A stretch of 64,000 bases of DNA from Lasiosphaeris hirsuta (taxonomy: Eukaryota; Ascomycota; Sordariomycetes; Sordariales; Lasiosphaeriaceae). The stretch spans positions 930,001-994,000 of the forward strand of contig JAUKUA010000005.1 in the NCBI GenBank assembly GCA_030549175.1, given 5' to 3'. The notes below the pieces were generated by a model. The model was not told the origin of the DNA. It saw only the letters and a list, made by a program, of their open reading frames with translations, and did not search any database. The translations under genes were made by a program, and so were the position numbers. Below are positions 11,901 through 23,698 of the stretch, in pieces. Each line of letters opens with the position of its first letter. Within the stretch, counting starts at the first letter, position 1.

Positions 11901-12470
11901 CAAGTGCTCGAGTGCCAAATGCCAAGTTGCGAGCAGCTGTTAGAGAATGACGCCGAACCAAATGTCGGGGACAGTCGAAGGGGCGGAAACACTGCCATAA
12001 AGTAAAGGAAAACAAACATCGAAATTATCGACAGATGACTGGGCTGTTTTCTCAAGTGGAGGAGACGCCTGAGGAAAGGAAGCCATGGTGTGGGGGGGGA
12101 AGCAGCTGGTGCGAGCGCCGAACCAGCTCGAGAGGCTCAGCTTAGAGGATGAAAGTCACGAGCATCACCGTGCACACAGGGTTCCACAACTGTGCTCCCC
12201 AACTGTGCGGCAACCAAAATATACTCCAAGGCTTTTTGTTTACTTCCTGGCACCTGTTTAGCGAATCAAACGGCGCCCCCCACCCACAAGCTTCCTTCTT
12301 TTCCTACGTCGTGTGTTTTGGACTGACATCATCCCTACCGATATCTCACCCTTCTCATTCCAACAAGTGCTGTCTTCCCGCTTCAGAGTGCCATTGCAAG
12401 CCTCTTCCCGATCGCGAATTGTAGATTGCGATAATCGATCGCTTCCTCTTGTTGACAACACCAAACCACC
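5950..12470. other. Long stretch without recognisable genes (divergent kapC / 12.47-kb gene)
   Basis: About 6.5 kb lies between the kapC start and the next start on the plus strand. GC content is similar to the genic DNA, yet all open frames are under about 190 codons, overlap in several frames and show no family features or credible splice chains. The first 1 kb upstream of kapC (to about 7000) contains short direct repeats near 6054-6138 and CA/CG-rich simple sequence near 6908-6960. A TTGGCA-type tandem repeat sits at about 7849-7880. The region may hold a long 5' leader for kapC, non-coding transcripts or a decayed gene; none can be supported from sequence alone. Confidence 0.45.
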
Positions 12471-14623
12471 ATGGCCCGACGTTCAGCGCGTCTGGCGCGT
12501 TCCTCCAAGGTAAGCGGTTGAAGATACTTCAAACAGCGCGGCAGGCGTGTTTTGCCTGCCCATTCTGCACCCCATTCTGCATTGAATGCGCGCTGACCCA
12601 ACACCATGGCATCCAGACGCACAAACCTGAAGAGCCCAGCTTGGCATCAGTCGCTGAGCGCGACGACAGCCCGCAAGTGGGCGCGCCGCAGAGCCTTGAT
12701 GCCATCGTGTCGTCCCCGGCGCCAGGCCCCAAAACTCCGAAAGGCTCTTCGCCCGCGAAGCCGCCAATGTTCGAGATGCACCCCAGCAGGGTCCATCAAA
12801 CAATGGCCCCGCCCTCATCTGGCTTGCGTCACGGATTTACTGATATCAAACCAATTGCCAACCGCGACGACAATTTTCCGGCGGCTGCTCAATCCACGCC
12901 GTCAAAGATCGGAACCCCGTCGACATCGGCATTTACGTTTCGCTTCACACGCGAAGCAAGTGACTTGAAGCTCGGACCAGATGCGCAGCGGATGATGGAC
13001 GAACTACGCGGCGAGGCTCTCAAGATCAAAGCGGATCTGGTTGCCAAGCGCGAAGCTGAGAAGGGCGACGAAGAGGAAGTCAACAGTCGCAAGATTGCGC
13101 CAGCAAAGGGCAGAGCTGGCCGCTTCAGCGCTGCTCACATTGCACAGTTCAAGAAAATGGACTCGATTGCAAACCATCCATCCGCATTCAGAGCCTCACC
13201 CGCGAAAATCACGCCCTTCAAGGCAGGAATCAAGCGCAGCCAATCCAAGGCAAACCTTGACGACAGCGAGACGCCCCGTGCCAAGCCATCTACTCCGGTA
13301 TATACTACATCCAAGATCAAGGCCCCCGCTTTCAAGGACGCTCCTTCGCAGATCAAGCGCGCGCGCCAGCATATCGATGATGACGCATCAAGCAACCGCC
13401 CTGTTTCGCGAGATGCAAGCTCACTCCCGAGACCCAAGTCAGCCGCCGGCCCGGGTCCTGCCATTCCTCGGCCCAAGTCCAGCTTTGCTTCGCTCATGAC
13501 CCCAACCAAGTCATCCCTTTCTCGCACAGCAAGCCTGAAGACCCCGGTCCACGGCTCGCTTGCCAAGTCACCAGCAAAGTCCACCCTTAGCGGTATCCCT
13601 CGGTCCGCCACGACGAACAACCTTGCCGCCATTGTGCAAGAGGTAGAGACGACAGAGAAGGCAGAGAAAGCGCCCGAGCCGTCTCATGCCGAGGTCAAAA
13701 GCCCTACGAGCCGGTTTGATAGGGTTAAATCGATGTTCAGAGGACATAAGCCGACCCCTGCCAAGGTGAAGAGCGCTCTCCCGATCCCTTTGGCTCTTGC
13801 TCCGAAATCACCTGCCGCTGCCCGCCCTGATAATGTGACTCTCGCCGTCCCCCTTGCGACGCCGAGTCGCAAGCTCACCAAGCGAGTGGCATTTACGCCA
13901 GACACACAGCGCGCTGCCTTGGCCCAGGATTCGCCGTCTCCTGTCAAGTCGGGTATCCCTCGGTCCAAGTCGAGACAGGTCTTGGGCGAAGTTTCCTACC
14001 CAACTCTCGACAGCGTCATGGCGAAGGAGAAAGACGCCGATCCCGTATTTTATCCCGATCTGTCTGCGCGTAGGCCTCTCCCTGAACCTCCTGTCAAGGC
14101 GCCTTCAACGGACTCGGCTGGACCCTCGGCTCCTAGCGCCTTTACATTCCGCAGCGACCACACCATCGATTTTGGCAGTGCGTCGCCTACCTCATTCGGA
14201 TCTTCGCCTGGGCAGGCCAGTGTCCGCCCGGTTCGTCCTTCGATTATGCCAACGGAGAACATGCCGGGCAGCTTCCCCGCATCGATTCTGATCTCGAGCC
14301 CTAACAAGGAAAACGAAGCGCCTCGGACTACCTTCCTGACGCTCCCTCACGGTATGGGGACCAAGAAGCGTAACCGAGCCAGCACAGACGAGGAAGATGC
14401 CGAGGTAGAGGCTGCCCAGCGCGCGGCTAAGAAGCGGAAGCAGGAGATGGTTCCCGAGGGTGATGCGCTCCTTGCACCGAAGCTCACTGGCGCCCATGGC
14501 GGGCGGCCAATAAACAGCCCCAAGAAACTGCTCTTCGCTACCACTCCTAGCTCAGCAAGAAAGAGGGCGGGCATCAGTTTGAGCCGGCTGAACATGCTCT
14601 CACGCCCAAAGCTCCGAAAGTGA
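12471..14623 (+). CDS. Ser/Pro/Lys-rich nuclear protein with KEN box, function unknown
   Basis: Two exons, 12471-12509 and 12617-14623, give 681 residues. The start is an ATG in a strong context (CACCATGG) opening MARRSARLARSSK; a GTAAGC intron follows, and the frame resumes THKPEEP. The protein is basic and low in complexity, with many SP/TP sites and SIPRSKS/GIPRS-type repeats that suit CDK phosphorylation. There is one more ordered segment, FTFRFTREASDLKLGPDAQ and on to about residue 180. Around residue 190 AHIAQFKKMDSI resembles the H-x3-F-x-K-M-x-S-I motif of NuSAP-like spindle proteins; this likeness is from memory and weak. A KEN box lies at about residue 576 (SPNKENEAP), and basic NLS-like clusters (KKRKQE) are near the C-terminus. 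A cell-cycle-controlled nuclear or spindle protein is my inference; no domain assigns a function. Confidence 0.8.
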
Positions 14624-15592
14624 GGACTTGGACGTCGGCTCACGAGTGGTTCGGTTCCCGGGGTAGGACGTCTTTGCATTGATGTTGCCTCTTGTATGAT
14701 GAGACGCTTCCTGTCGATATGAATCGATATGACTAGGGTTACTGGTGGCTCGGACAAATACTCAGAATGACGAATCAGTTTGTCGGCTTTCAATAACTAC
14801 ATGCGGTCGGTGTTTATTGTGGATATTTTCGGCGTTTTTCTTTTCGATTACGAGTATCGCCATGGGTTAGAGACAGATTTAGTCACCCACGTGTTTGGGG
14901 GTTGGTTCGTTGTCTACCGCGATGCAATATACCTTGGCTTTACATCTGCCTAGTTGGTATCCGGTAGGTAGCATGCTGAGTAGCCTGGGTACATTTATTT
15001 GTCTCAGCCTGGCTTGAGTTGATCTCTCATTTTTTGCCGGTGCAGGCCTAGTCTGCGGTGTTGTTTATGTACGATTAATTTCACTGTGGCTTGCTGGAGT
15101 TGTGGACGGATCAGCATGGTTGGGGGGGTTGGTCACTGGACCGGGAAGGCATTCATATTGTCAAGATGGCTTTACTGCATGGCCTCTCTTAGGCGCATCG
15201 AGTACAGGGCTACTCGCAAAAGAATGATATTTTATGGCATCTGCTTGGCTGTTCCTTCCTTGTTTTGACATGCTCTAAGTTTTATCTTTCCTGGCTCTTT
15301 CCTAGTGGGAGGCTAAAGTTTAGTTGTGAACCGCCTCCGAATGAAAATGTACGTAAGATATATATTTCTTACCTTATTGGGCCTTGACCTTTTACGGCAC
15401 CGTTCGTTTACATACCACCCAGTCTATACATTCGTTGCCTTCCATCAATACTCTCTTTGTGAAGTCATATCTCCTGTCCAGTCTACGACACTCGCTTCGA
15501 CAACTGAACAGTCCCCCCCCCCCCACCCCTCCCCCCAACCCCAAACCCTCACTCAACATCTTCCCGCCATCCCCCACGGCCGCGGAGGGGCC
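14624..15592. other. Intergenic, 969 bp
   Basis: 3' side of the preceding gene and 5' region of the LIM gene. AT-richer, with T-rich tracts; a run of C followed by ACCCCTCC occurs at 15513-15535 just upstream of the LIM start. No gene is visible. An open frame upstream of and in frame with the LIM start (from about 15341) is judged to be leader sequence. Confidence 0.5.
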
Positions 15593-17460
15593 ATGCTCCC
15601 ATCGACCTCCCCAGTCCCCTACCACCACAGCAGGCCCTCGGGCCACCACAGCAGCCACCACCCCGCCCCGCCCCAGATCCGCGTCCACTCGCACTCGCAC
15701 TCGCACTCGCGCCGCTCCTCGCCCCGCCAGCCGCTCCCCGCCCCGCGCCCGTCATCCTCGCAGAGCAAACACGTCTTCACCTGCACCTTCTGCTGGACGT
15801 TGTCGGGCGGGACGCCGCACATCCTGGGCCGACGGTCGGCACGGCTGGCGTGCGAGGGGTGCTATCGGGGGGTTCTGGGGCTAAGTGTTTGCTGGTATGT
15901 CTTTCCTCTCTCCTGGATGGGGGTGTGTGTGTGTGTTTGGGGGCTGACGGGGCTGAGCAGGGTGTGTGGCGGGGTGGTAGTGCGTGAGGATGAGTGTGTG
16001 AGTCTGGGGTGGTGTTTTTGGCATCGGGGGTGCTATGGGTGTTTGTTGTGCGGGAGTCGGTTGGTTGTTCGGGGGGTGAGGGTGGAGGAGCTGTTTAGGC
16101 CGGGGCGGAGGGATGAGGGCGAGGATATGGGGCGGGGGCGGGGGAGGGAGGTTGAGGAGGTGCCGCTGTGCGCGAATTGCATGGTTGAGGTGGATATGGA
16201 TGAGCTGGATGAGCGGTCGGTAGTGCAAAAGGGGCTGAGAAGGGTGGATAAAGCGGACGGGGGGCTGAGTCGGAAACGGTGGGAAGAGAGCGAGATAGCT
16301 GCAGAGGTAGGGATTGATATCCCCTTTTGGTACATTCAGCTGACTGGGAGCAGAAACAGCGAGATGTGAACCTGCGCGGCAGGCGGAATGCCTTGCCAAG
16401 TTATGCAGATGGAGCGAGTAGTGGCTATGAAACTTCGGGTCTCAGAGACGAAAACGATGAGTCGTTGAACGGCCAGGCCGAGTCTACTATCTATGTTTCG
16501 ATACTCGACCCTATCAATAAGCCGTCTTTCAAACCGAGTCCGACGAAGCCGATCCCCAGATGGATGCAGCCATATTCGATTCATGTGAATACCAATCCGG
16601 GACCTGATTACATTGATGGACTTCTCTCACCCCTTGATCGACACCTTGAACCCCAGAGGCAGCTGAAGTCCCGAGCGAGCTATCAGTCTTCGTATGCTTC
16701 GACTATTTGTCCGACAACCCCCCCGCCATCGATGACCCAAGGACATCAAGAGCCAGAAACAGACAGCCCAAGAGATTCAATTCCTTCCGAGGAACCTCTT
16801 CATCACGTACGAATGGAGATACTGCACCGGGGGGCCTCCTATGTCAGCAACGAGCCTCTCACGTTGCCATCTTCACACTTGGTGGTCAGCTCTAATGCCA
16901 ATCTTTCGTCGTCGACGTTCTCTACGTATCTTACGCCACCCGAGTACCCGTCACCAACTCCTTCTATTGGGAGGCGCACACCTCAGTCATTCTCTGAGAT
17001 TGACTACGACAAGCCAAAAACAAGCGCTGCACCTGCTACCATCACACCAAGTCGTTCGCAAGGTGTCCGCCCCACCCGGGGCCCTTTGCGAGATCAAGGT
17101 AGCCAGAATCCGCTCTGGAGACTCGGAAAAAGCAGCCCGCAGACCCATCGCGTGTCAAGCCAGGCATTGCCCTTGGCCTCGTCCGAGTATCTTGAGCGGT
17201 ACCAGCCAGGGAGAGCATCGAGCATCGCGGTGCCATCGGCAACAGTTCGAGATCAAATCGTAGCTAAGCTACGACGAAACAGCAGAGCAGAGCCAAACAC
17301 CGGGCAAGTTACCGAAGAGACAGAGCTAGCTGATTCGAGGCCCCGAAGGCCTCGTGGTGAGAGTATGGGGCCTGGGACTGGGACTGGGGAGGTAAGGGGC
17401 ATCAACAATAACAAACGCCGGAGTGTGCATGCCGAGCTGAGAAGATTGTTTGGCCGTTGA
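15593..17460 (+). CDS. LIM zinc-binding domain protein
   Basis: Three exons: 15593-15894, 15961-16306 and 16354-17460 (the third may start at 16360), giving about 584 residues. The Ser/His/Pro-rich N-terminus is followed by a CTFC...CEGC pair (residues about 64-90). A LIM domain comes next: CWVC, 17 residues, then H-R-G-C-Y-G-C-L-L-C, and finally CANC after an insert of roughly 45 residues. The first intron splits the Trp codon of CWVC. Because that intron is 66 nt with no stop, unspliced RNA would stay in frame but break the zinc site. The C-terminal 370 residues are disordered, rich in Ser/Pro, ending in a basic RRSVHAELRRLFGR. LIM domains mediate protein-protein contacts, often at the actin cytoskeleton or in signalling. 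The orthologue is not recognised. Confidence 0.8.
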
Positions 17461-17797
17461 TGGATAGAATGCTACCATTCGGGGAAGTTGTTAAAAGTAT
17501 CGTTATTTGAGAAATTTTTAGTTTATAAAGCCCGTAGTCCATCTCATTCGCTTTGTGGTGTTAGTGGCCGATGGTGTTGAAAGACAGAGAGAGCTAGTGC
17601 AAGGCTGATTCCACGACAGCGGAAGTAAGGTGTGGTAGCTGCAGGCCCCGCATCCGTCATCCAATGGAACCTGCCCAACTGCCCCATCGCGGCGCGTTAC
17701 ACCAGCCCTGTGATCCCCAACCCACCTCGCCTTCCACCAGCCTCGACCTCCACCGCCTCAACACCACACCACACCCCACCACCACACCGACGACACC
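17461..17797. other. Intergenic, 337 bp, Med10 promoter
   Basis: 3' end of the LIM gene and the short promoter/leader of the Med10 gene. CACC/ACC-rich pyrimidine-biased sequence runs up to the start codon. No other feature was seen. Confidence 0.4.
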
Positions 17798-18327
17798 ATG
17801 GCGCCCGTCAACACCGACCAGCAAGCCGTGCAAGGTACTTCCCCTCCCGCCCAATCCATCCACCCAACAACTCTGCCTAACCCGCGCCCTCAGAAAACGT
17901 CAAGAACGTAATCCAGGACCTCTTCCAAGTCCTCGCCCAAGTCTCCAACTACGACGCGGCGGGGCGGCCGTCGCGCGAGGCGCTAGCCAATGACCTGCTG
18001 ACACTTGATGCATCGCTGCTGGCCGTGCACCGGTCGGCGACGGCGGCGGCGGCTACGTCGCCGGGGATCCCCGAGACGCTGATCCACTACGTCGAGAACG
18101 GGCGCAACCCCGACATCTACACGCGCGAGTTCGTCGAGCTGGTGCGGCGGCTGAACCAGCTGATGCGCGGCAAGATGCACGCGTTCGGCAGCTTCCGCGA
18201 CGTGCTGGCGCACGAGATGGAGGCGGCGCTGCCCGAGCTGCGCGACGACGTGCGCCGGGTCGTGGAGAACACGGGCGGGAGGTTGCCCAAGGAGGAGCCT
18301 GGGGCCGGTGGGATGCAGCAGCGGTGA
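17798..18327 (+). CDS. med10: Mediator complex subunit 10 (Med10/Nut2)
   Basis: Two exons, 17798-17834 and 17894-18327, give 156 residues, a normal length for fungal Med10. The frame joins VQ-ENVKNVIQDLFQVLAQV, and the conserved block continues with IPETLIHYVENGRNPDIYTR, EFVELVRRLNQLMRGK and FRDVLAHEM. This is the Med10 signature. The protein is a subunit of the Mediator middle module and links activators to RNA polymerase II in the nucleus. The Ala-rich insert before IPETLIHY and the Gly/Gln-rich tail are lineage-specific. It converges with the gelsolin-like gene. Confidence 0.93.
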
Positions 18328-18890
18328 TAGCCTCCCTCTGCTCGTCTAGGGCTAGGAAGGGGATTGTGTTTTCAGAAGTGGTTGTAGGGCACGACGGCGT
18401 TCACGGAGGGACGGGGCACAAGGCGCAGATATACCAGGGTTATTGCATTCATTTCAGAGATGCCTGTTGGCCAAAATACACACCAAACACAAAATACCAA
18501 TACATCCCAAACCATACATATATGGAGTGCCAGTCAAGAAATCGACAACGCAAGATTCGAATTTGGCCTTCAAACAAAAGCCATATTGACAACCTCCATA
18601 AGAGCAGCTAACTCCCCAAAGATGCTGCGAAATAAATATCACCTCCCTCCTCGTCGAACCGTGATGCAGATGCAGCTCAGCTATTAAACCCAGCACCGCT
18701 CTCTTCCCATTACTAATAGTCCCTTTCCGGTATTCGGGTACACCACGAGCTCCGAGCCCCAAGCTCTAAGTAGACCATCGCACAAGTCCATGACGTGCAA
18801 AAAAAAAAAAAAAGAAAAAAAAAGGGGAAAAAGCAATATTTGACACAGAATCGAAGACATTTACCGCAACCCAGCCCAAATTGCGGTCCC
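18328..18890. other. Convergent intergenic region, 563 bp
   Basis: Shared 3' region of med10 (plus) and the gelsolin-like gene (minus). An A-rich homopolymer run (18799-18823, interrupted by one G) is the only notable feature. Confidence 0.5.
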
Positions 18891-21800
18891 TTAATCAGAA
18901 AGCGCTTGCAAAGCCTGTCCTAGCGGTACAATCCTTAGACTCCTCCCCCTCTTCAGCGGCGATGGGCTGGCTGGCGGCGGCGGCGACAGAGGACCGCCGG
19001 CGGTGCTGCTCACGTTCATGATGGTCGGGCTCGCCGCGTCCTCCCACTTGCGGAAGACGCTCTTGAGGTCCCGTGGGATGCCCTCGAGCACCACGGTAGA
19101 GATGGGCACAAACGGACGGTCCTCCATGCCCGCGGCTAGGATGGCGTACTCCTGCGCAAAGTCGAGGGCGTTGTGAAATGATGCATACTGCTGCTGCGAG
19201 AGGGCGCCGACAATGATGTACAGCTCGAAGAAGGCGTCGAGCACGTAGATGTTGGTCGGCAGGAGGTCGGTCTGCTTGAAGGGAAAGAGCTCCGTGATCT
19301 GCCATCAAACGTTAGTCAGCCATCACAACCATGTCATAGTGACGACTAGTATACGACACAACTTACCTGCTTCCTGTCGGCTGCATTTGAGCAAAACAGC
19401 CGGCCACAGTACAAATCATAATTAGGCTTCAGCCGCCAATGATCAGCCGATTGAGCCCTCGACCCGCCGTTGAAAATGTCCCAAAAGCTCGTCGGTTCCT
19501 TGCCCTCCTCGACCTCGAGCAACTCGCCCATCAATGCAATATCCATGCCCACCAGACGCGCGCAGCCCAGCTCCTCGACATCACTACCCTTGCCCTTCCA
19601 TAAGTAGCACTTGCCCTGCTGCGTGATTAGGTACGGGAACCCCGAGCAAAGGCTCGACGGAGCAAAGTCAACTTCGTCAAAGGAAACCTGGCCCAGGTAC
19701 CGTCGGCCGCAGAGCATGTTGGAGGCCAGCGAGTCGTACTTGTTACTCGACCCGCGCCGTACGATGATGATACCCCCCAGCGCTTCGAGAAATTCGGACG
19801 ACTCCTTGCCTTGTACCAGCTTGACGAGCTTACCGCCAAAGGCCCTGGCCTCGCGCTGGGCGTAGAACTGGGCATCCTGGACAGTTGATTCGGGGACCTC
19901 ATCGCCAGCCCAGAAGTAGAGCTCGTTCACCTTCTTTCCTGCATTGGTGATGAACGAGTGCGGGCACAGATACATCTCGCGCTCAAACAGGACCCGTTCG
20001 TAGTGCGCTGGTACCGGTACCTTCTTACCGTCACCCGAGAACTGGAAGAGTTGCATCCGCTGGGTCTGGACCTTGGACCCTATCGCCGGTCTTCGTGAGA
20101 GGATCTCGGCCGTATCTGCTGTGTAGTTGCGTCTGGGGCGTGCTGGGCCGAAAAACTCGGTCAGCAAGGCAGACACTTCTTGACCGTTCTTATTTGGGGA
20201 TCGTACTGGAGACGGCATCCTCGAGGGTGATTTTGAGGGGTTGAGCGGTGGCGGCAGTGGCCTGGCGCCCTTGGGGGGCAGCCTTGGACGTTGCTCCGAT
20301 TCGGATGTGAAAATATCCGCTAGTGGTTTGGCGGTCGTTGGGGTTAGGCTAGAGAAAAATCCGGCAAATACACCGCCGCTCTTGACGGGAACTATGGGCT
20401 TTGGGATGGCTTTCTCGGGTTCTAACTGCTTCATCTTTGGGGGGGCTGGAAGGTCGGCAAACGACCGGCCTTTGGTTGGCGAGGGAGGCTGCAATTTAAT
20501 AGGGTCTGGTTTGGGATCTGATTGGTCCTGCTGCTCGTCAAGGAATTTGGACATTCTCTTCAAGTCGAGTTTCTTTGGTGAAGAAGGTTGAGAAGGGGGT
20601 TCATCGGCGATCTCGGCGGGTTTTGACGACTGCTGGCTCAGGGCCGCAAGCGCCGCTACTTGCTCGTGCACCTTTGTCGGTGAGCGCGGGCGAGTTTTTA
20701 TCGTCGTTGACGAGTCTACCAAAGTGATGGGTCGGCCGGGGGTCTTGGGCCAGTCTTCTGATTTCCGTTTAGATGAGTCTACCAGAGAGATAACATCACC
20801 CACACTCTGCGGCTTTTCTTGAACCACGGACCGCCGAGAGTCCACCAGCGAGATAACTTCCGGCTTCGGCGCCGTAATGGGCTTCAGGGGTTTCGGGGGA
20901 CTGACTGATCTCGGTAGTGTGGGGGGCGATGTCTCAGCCTGAGGCTCCTCTGGCTCCGGGTTAGCTGACACAGCCACAGATGTTGGTGCTTTCCTTCTAG
21001 GTCCGCGAGCTCGGTTCTTCGTCATGTGTGTCAGTTGAGGGCCAGGCCCAGCAGGAGCTTCGGCCTCGGTCGCTCCAAGGGTGCTAGACGAAACAGTACT
21101 CTTTGATGGCCCCGAGGGCGCGGGAGGGCCTCTGGCTAGAATTCCAGCCAGCGCGGGGTTGAACCTATCCGCTAGACCACCTCCGCCAACTCTACTTTGA
21201 AACTGACCAAGAGGAGCAGCCTTGGGTGCAGCGACTGGGGCCTCGGGCTTCTTGGTAGGTTCCTTCTCCAACTCAGAGTTGACTCGCGAAAGGGTGTACG
21301 GAGTTGGTTCAGGAAAATCCCGCCTTACAGTAGACGAGACATAGCTGGATCGGTTAGAATCTGTGAGCGTGCTGGGTGTCTGCAAGGGAGATTCCACTGC
21401 CGTCGAGTCGTTCTTGGAAAGTGGGCCAGTCCGGGTTATCTCTAGTTTCTTTGCAAGCCCCTCGGGAATGGTTTTCTCGCTGGAACTACTAGCTGTCCTC
21501 GCGACCGACCGACCCTCCAGCTGTGCCTTTTTAAATTCTTCTTTTTTCTTGAGAATCGCCTCCTTGAATTCGTCAACTTTGTCCGGCTTCTTGGGGCCAC
21601 CAGTCAGATTCAAAGCCGCTTTGCCTCGCAATATGTTGCTCTTCAGCTCATCTGGTGGAACATAGTTTACTGTCTTCGTCCTTCGTAGATTGCCGAAGAC
21701 GTTCTTCAGCTCGTCAACGTGCCCCGGTGTACTCGTATCGGGAGGCGGGACACGCGGCTTGAGATTTGCGCGGAAGTCCTTGGTAGGCAGTGTATCAGGC

Positions 21801-23698
21801 TTAGTCTTAGCCACGGCTGGAGCCTCATCTGAAGTTCCCTCGCTCCCAGGGTCCTCGCTCCCCCTCCTCGAAGACGGCTTTGAGAGATTACCGCGGAAAC
21901 TTCCCAGCGATGGTTTGTCACTGGCTGCCGTGGCTGGCACCCCCGGGAAAGCGCCTAGGGCAACGGGCTTAACGTTGGCGCCCATGGGTGAGGACCTCAT
22001 AAGCCCACTAGGCTTGACCTCGGGCTTCCTCGGGAGTGTTGCGCTACGTCCAAGATCTACGCTTGGAGTGCCGCCGGTTTTCTGCGCCTTGACCTTGTTC
22101 AGCTCTACCATCCAAGCAGGTTGGTTGGTTGCAGGGGGAGTCGGTTTTGGTTTCGGCGATTCCGGTTTATTGAGGGCAGTCTCAAGCCAGCTAGCCTTGG
22201 TTGGACTCCATCTCCGGGGGTCCATTGTCTTGGAGGGGCTCGTTGGCGGAGTAGTTTGTTCAGGCTCTTCTTTAGCCTCTAGAGGGGTCTGCTCGACCGA
22301 GTCAACCCGCTTCTCTTCCTCTTTCTCGTGACTGGAAGTTGGCCGTGATGTGGGTGTAGTAGACCCATCCCCAAGCATGCTACCTGGACGAGAAGGCTTG
22401 GCGGGGACACTCCGCTGAGAAGCTTCGACACTGGCTCTGGTGGATACGGCGGAGTCTGCGCGCTGTAGGCCTCCAGGCGAAGTGACACTCCATCGCTTGA
22501 CGCTGTCTGAACGCTTCATCATCGCGCTCTGCACAAAGCCACCCATGCCCTTTGTGGGGGAGCGAGGTCGGGTGGGTGAGGTACGGCCAGTAGGAGAGAT
22601 GGCGGGTTGGCGATCAATCGAAGGTGCTTCGCTCTCTGCCGAAGAAATATTTGCCGGGGGCTCAAGGCGCTGGACGCTGCTGAGGGACAAGGGCGAAGCA
22701 AACTTATTGTGGGCGGGAGGAGCAGGTGATTCTGGCGGGGGCTGTGATATCTCCTTTACCGGCTCTGGCGCGGGTTCCCGCGACATACCCGGGAGTTGGG
22801 TGCGCAGAGACGACATGTCGAGCGTGTCCTGGTCCTCCACTTGGGTTCGTCTGTACGCTGCTGAGCTCTGCCCCCGATCAGCCGTCTGCCGGAACCAGGT
22901 TGGGTCTTTTCCGGCCAATGACTGAGCAATTTGATCGCGTGTGGGATTCGGATCTGCTGGTGCCGTGGGTTCGGCAGGGTTTGGTGAAGATCGAGCAGCT
23001 GCATTTTCGGCAGCCACCATAGACAGAGGTCGACTTTTCGGTCGGTCTGAGGCCTGGGATGTCGGACGTCTCTGCCATGAGAGGGGCGAGCGAGGCGGTG
23101 GCCCAGTCAAGGGCGAGGCCAAAGTCAGACTTGACCGCTTGGTCTCGGTTTCGAATGGGGAGTCGTTCTCCTTTGTGGGGGAGGTCGAGTAGTCGGTCGC
23201 ACTGTCCATTGATTCTGGCTGGGCCGGGCGGGCCCGGGGGCTTCCGGAGGTTTCGGGGCCGGGTGAGGAGCGACCAGGGCCGTCGGAGCCCTGAACAAGA
23301 CTGGTACGGTGGACAGTCGGGGATGGAGTATTTGCGGGTGAGGATTTCTGGGGCGAAATTGATCTTGCGCGTTCTGTGAGATCAGACGAAATGTCAGCAA
23401 AGTCCGGACACCGCTGCGGAACCCGAAAGGCAGTTGGACTTTTTGGACTGTTGTCGAAACGGGCCTGGCCACGTCAAGCAGCACGGCGGCAAACAGAACA
23501 TGGGACCTTGGATACTGGAGATTTGGACACGACCCAAAGGGCGGGAGGGGATGGCGTACCTGCTCGGCGTGCCTGGCGTTCTCGCTTTTCTTGCAGAATC
23601 TTCTCCTCGAGCTCACGGGAACGCGCCTCGTCCTCTTCTTCGCGTCGTCCCTTCAACAACTCCACAGATCGCAAAAAGTCAGAGACCTCGTCAGACAT
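18891..23698 (-). CDS. DUF4045 / gelsolin-repeat protein (putative actin-binding)
   Basis: Three exons on the minus strand, 23698-23560, 23373-19367 and 19298-18891, give 1517 residues. The N-terminus MSDEVSDFLRSVELLKGRR is followed by a charged helix. A disordered region of more than 1000 residues comes next, with repeated SPTK sites and a short motif, (I/V)SLVDS, present three times (20707-20860). The last 350 residues contain gelsolin-like repeats: MQLFQFSGDGKKVPVP, LYFWAGDEV, GGIIIVRRG, FPYLITQQGKCYLWKGKG, and in the last exon ITELFPFKQTDL. Large fungal proteins with this DUF4045-plus-gelsolin layout are known only by domain. Actin filament binding or severing is the family-based inference. 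The final exon ends in a Pro/Ser tail. Confidence 0.85.

Noticed and set aside
15326..15592. N-terminal extension of the LIM protein upstream of the ATG at 15593
   Set aside because: The frame is open, but the sequence is AT-rich leader followed by C-runs and does not look like coding sequence.
21690..22331. 213-codon open frame antisense to the gelsolin-like gene
   Set aside because: Shadow of a GC-biased coding strand; the sense frame continues for 1335 codons.
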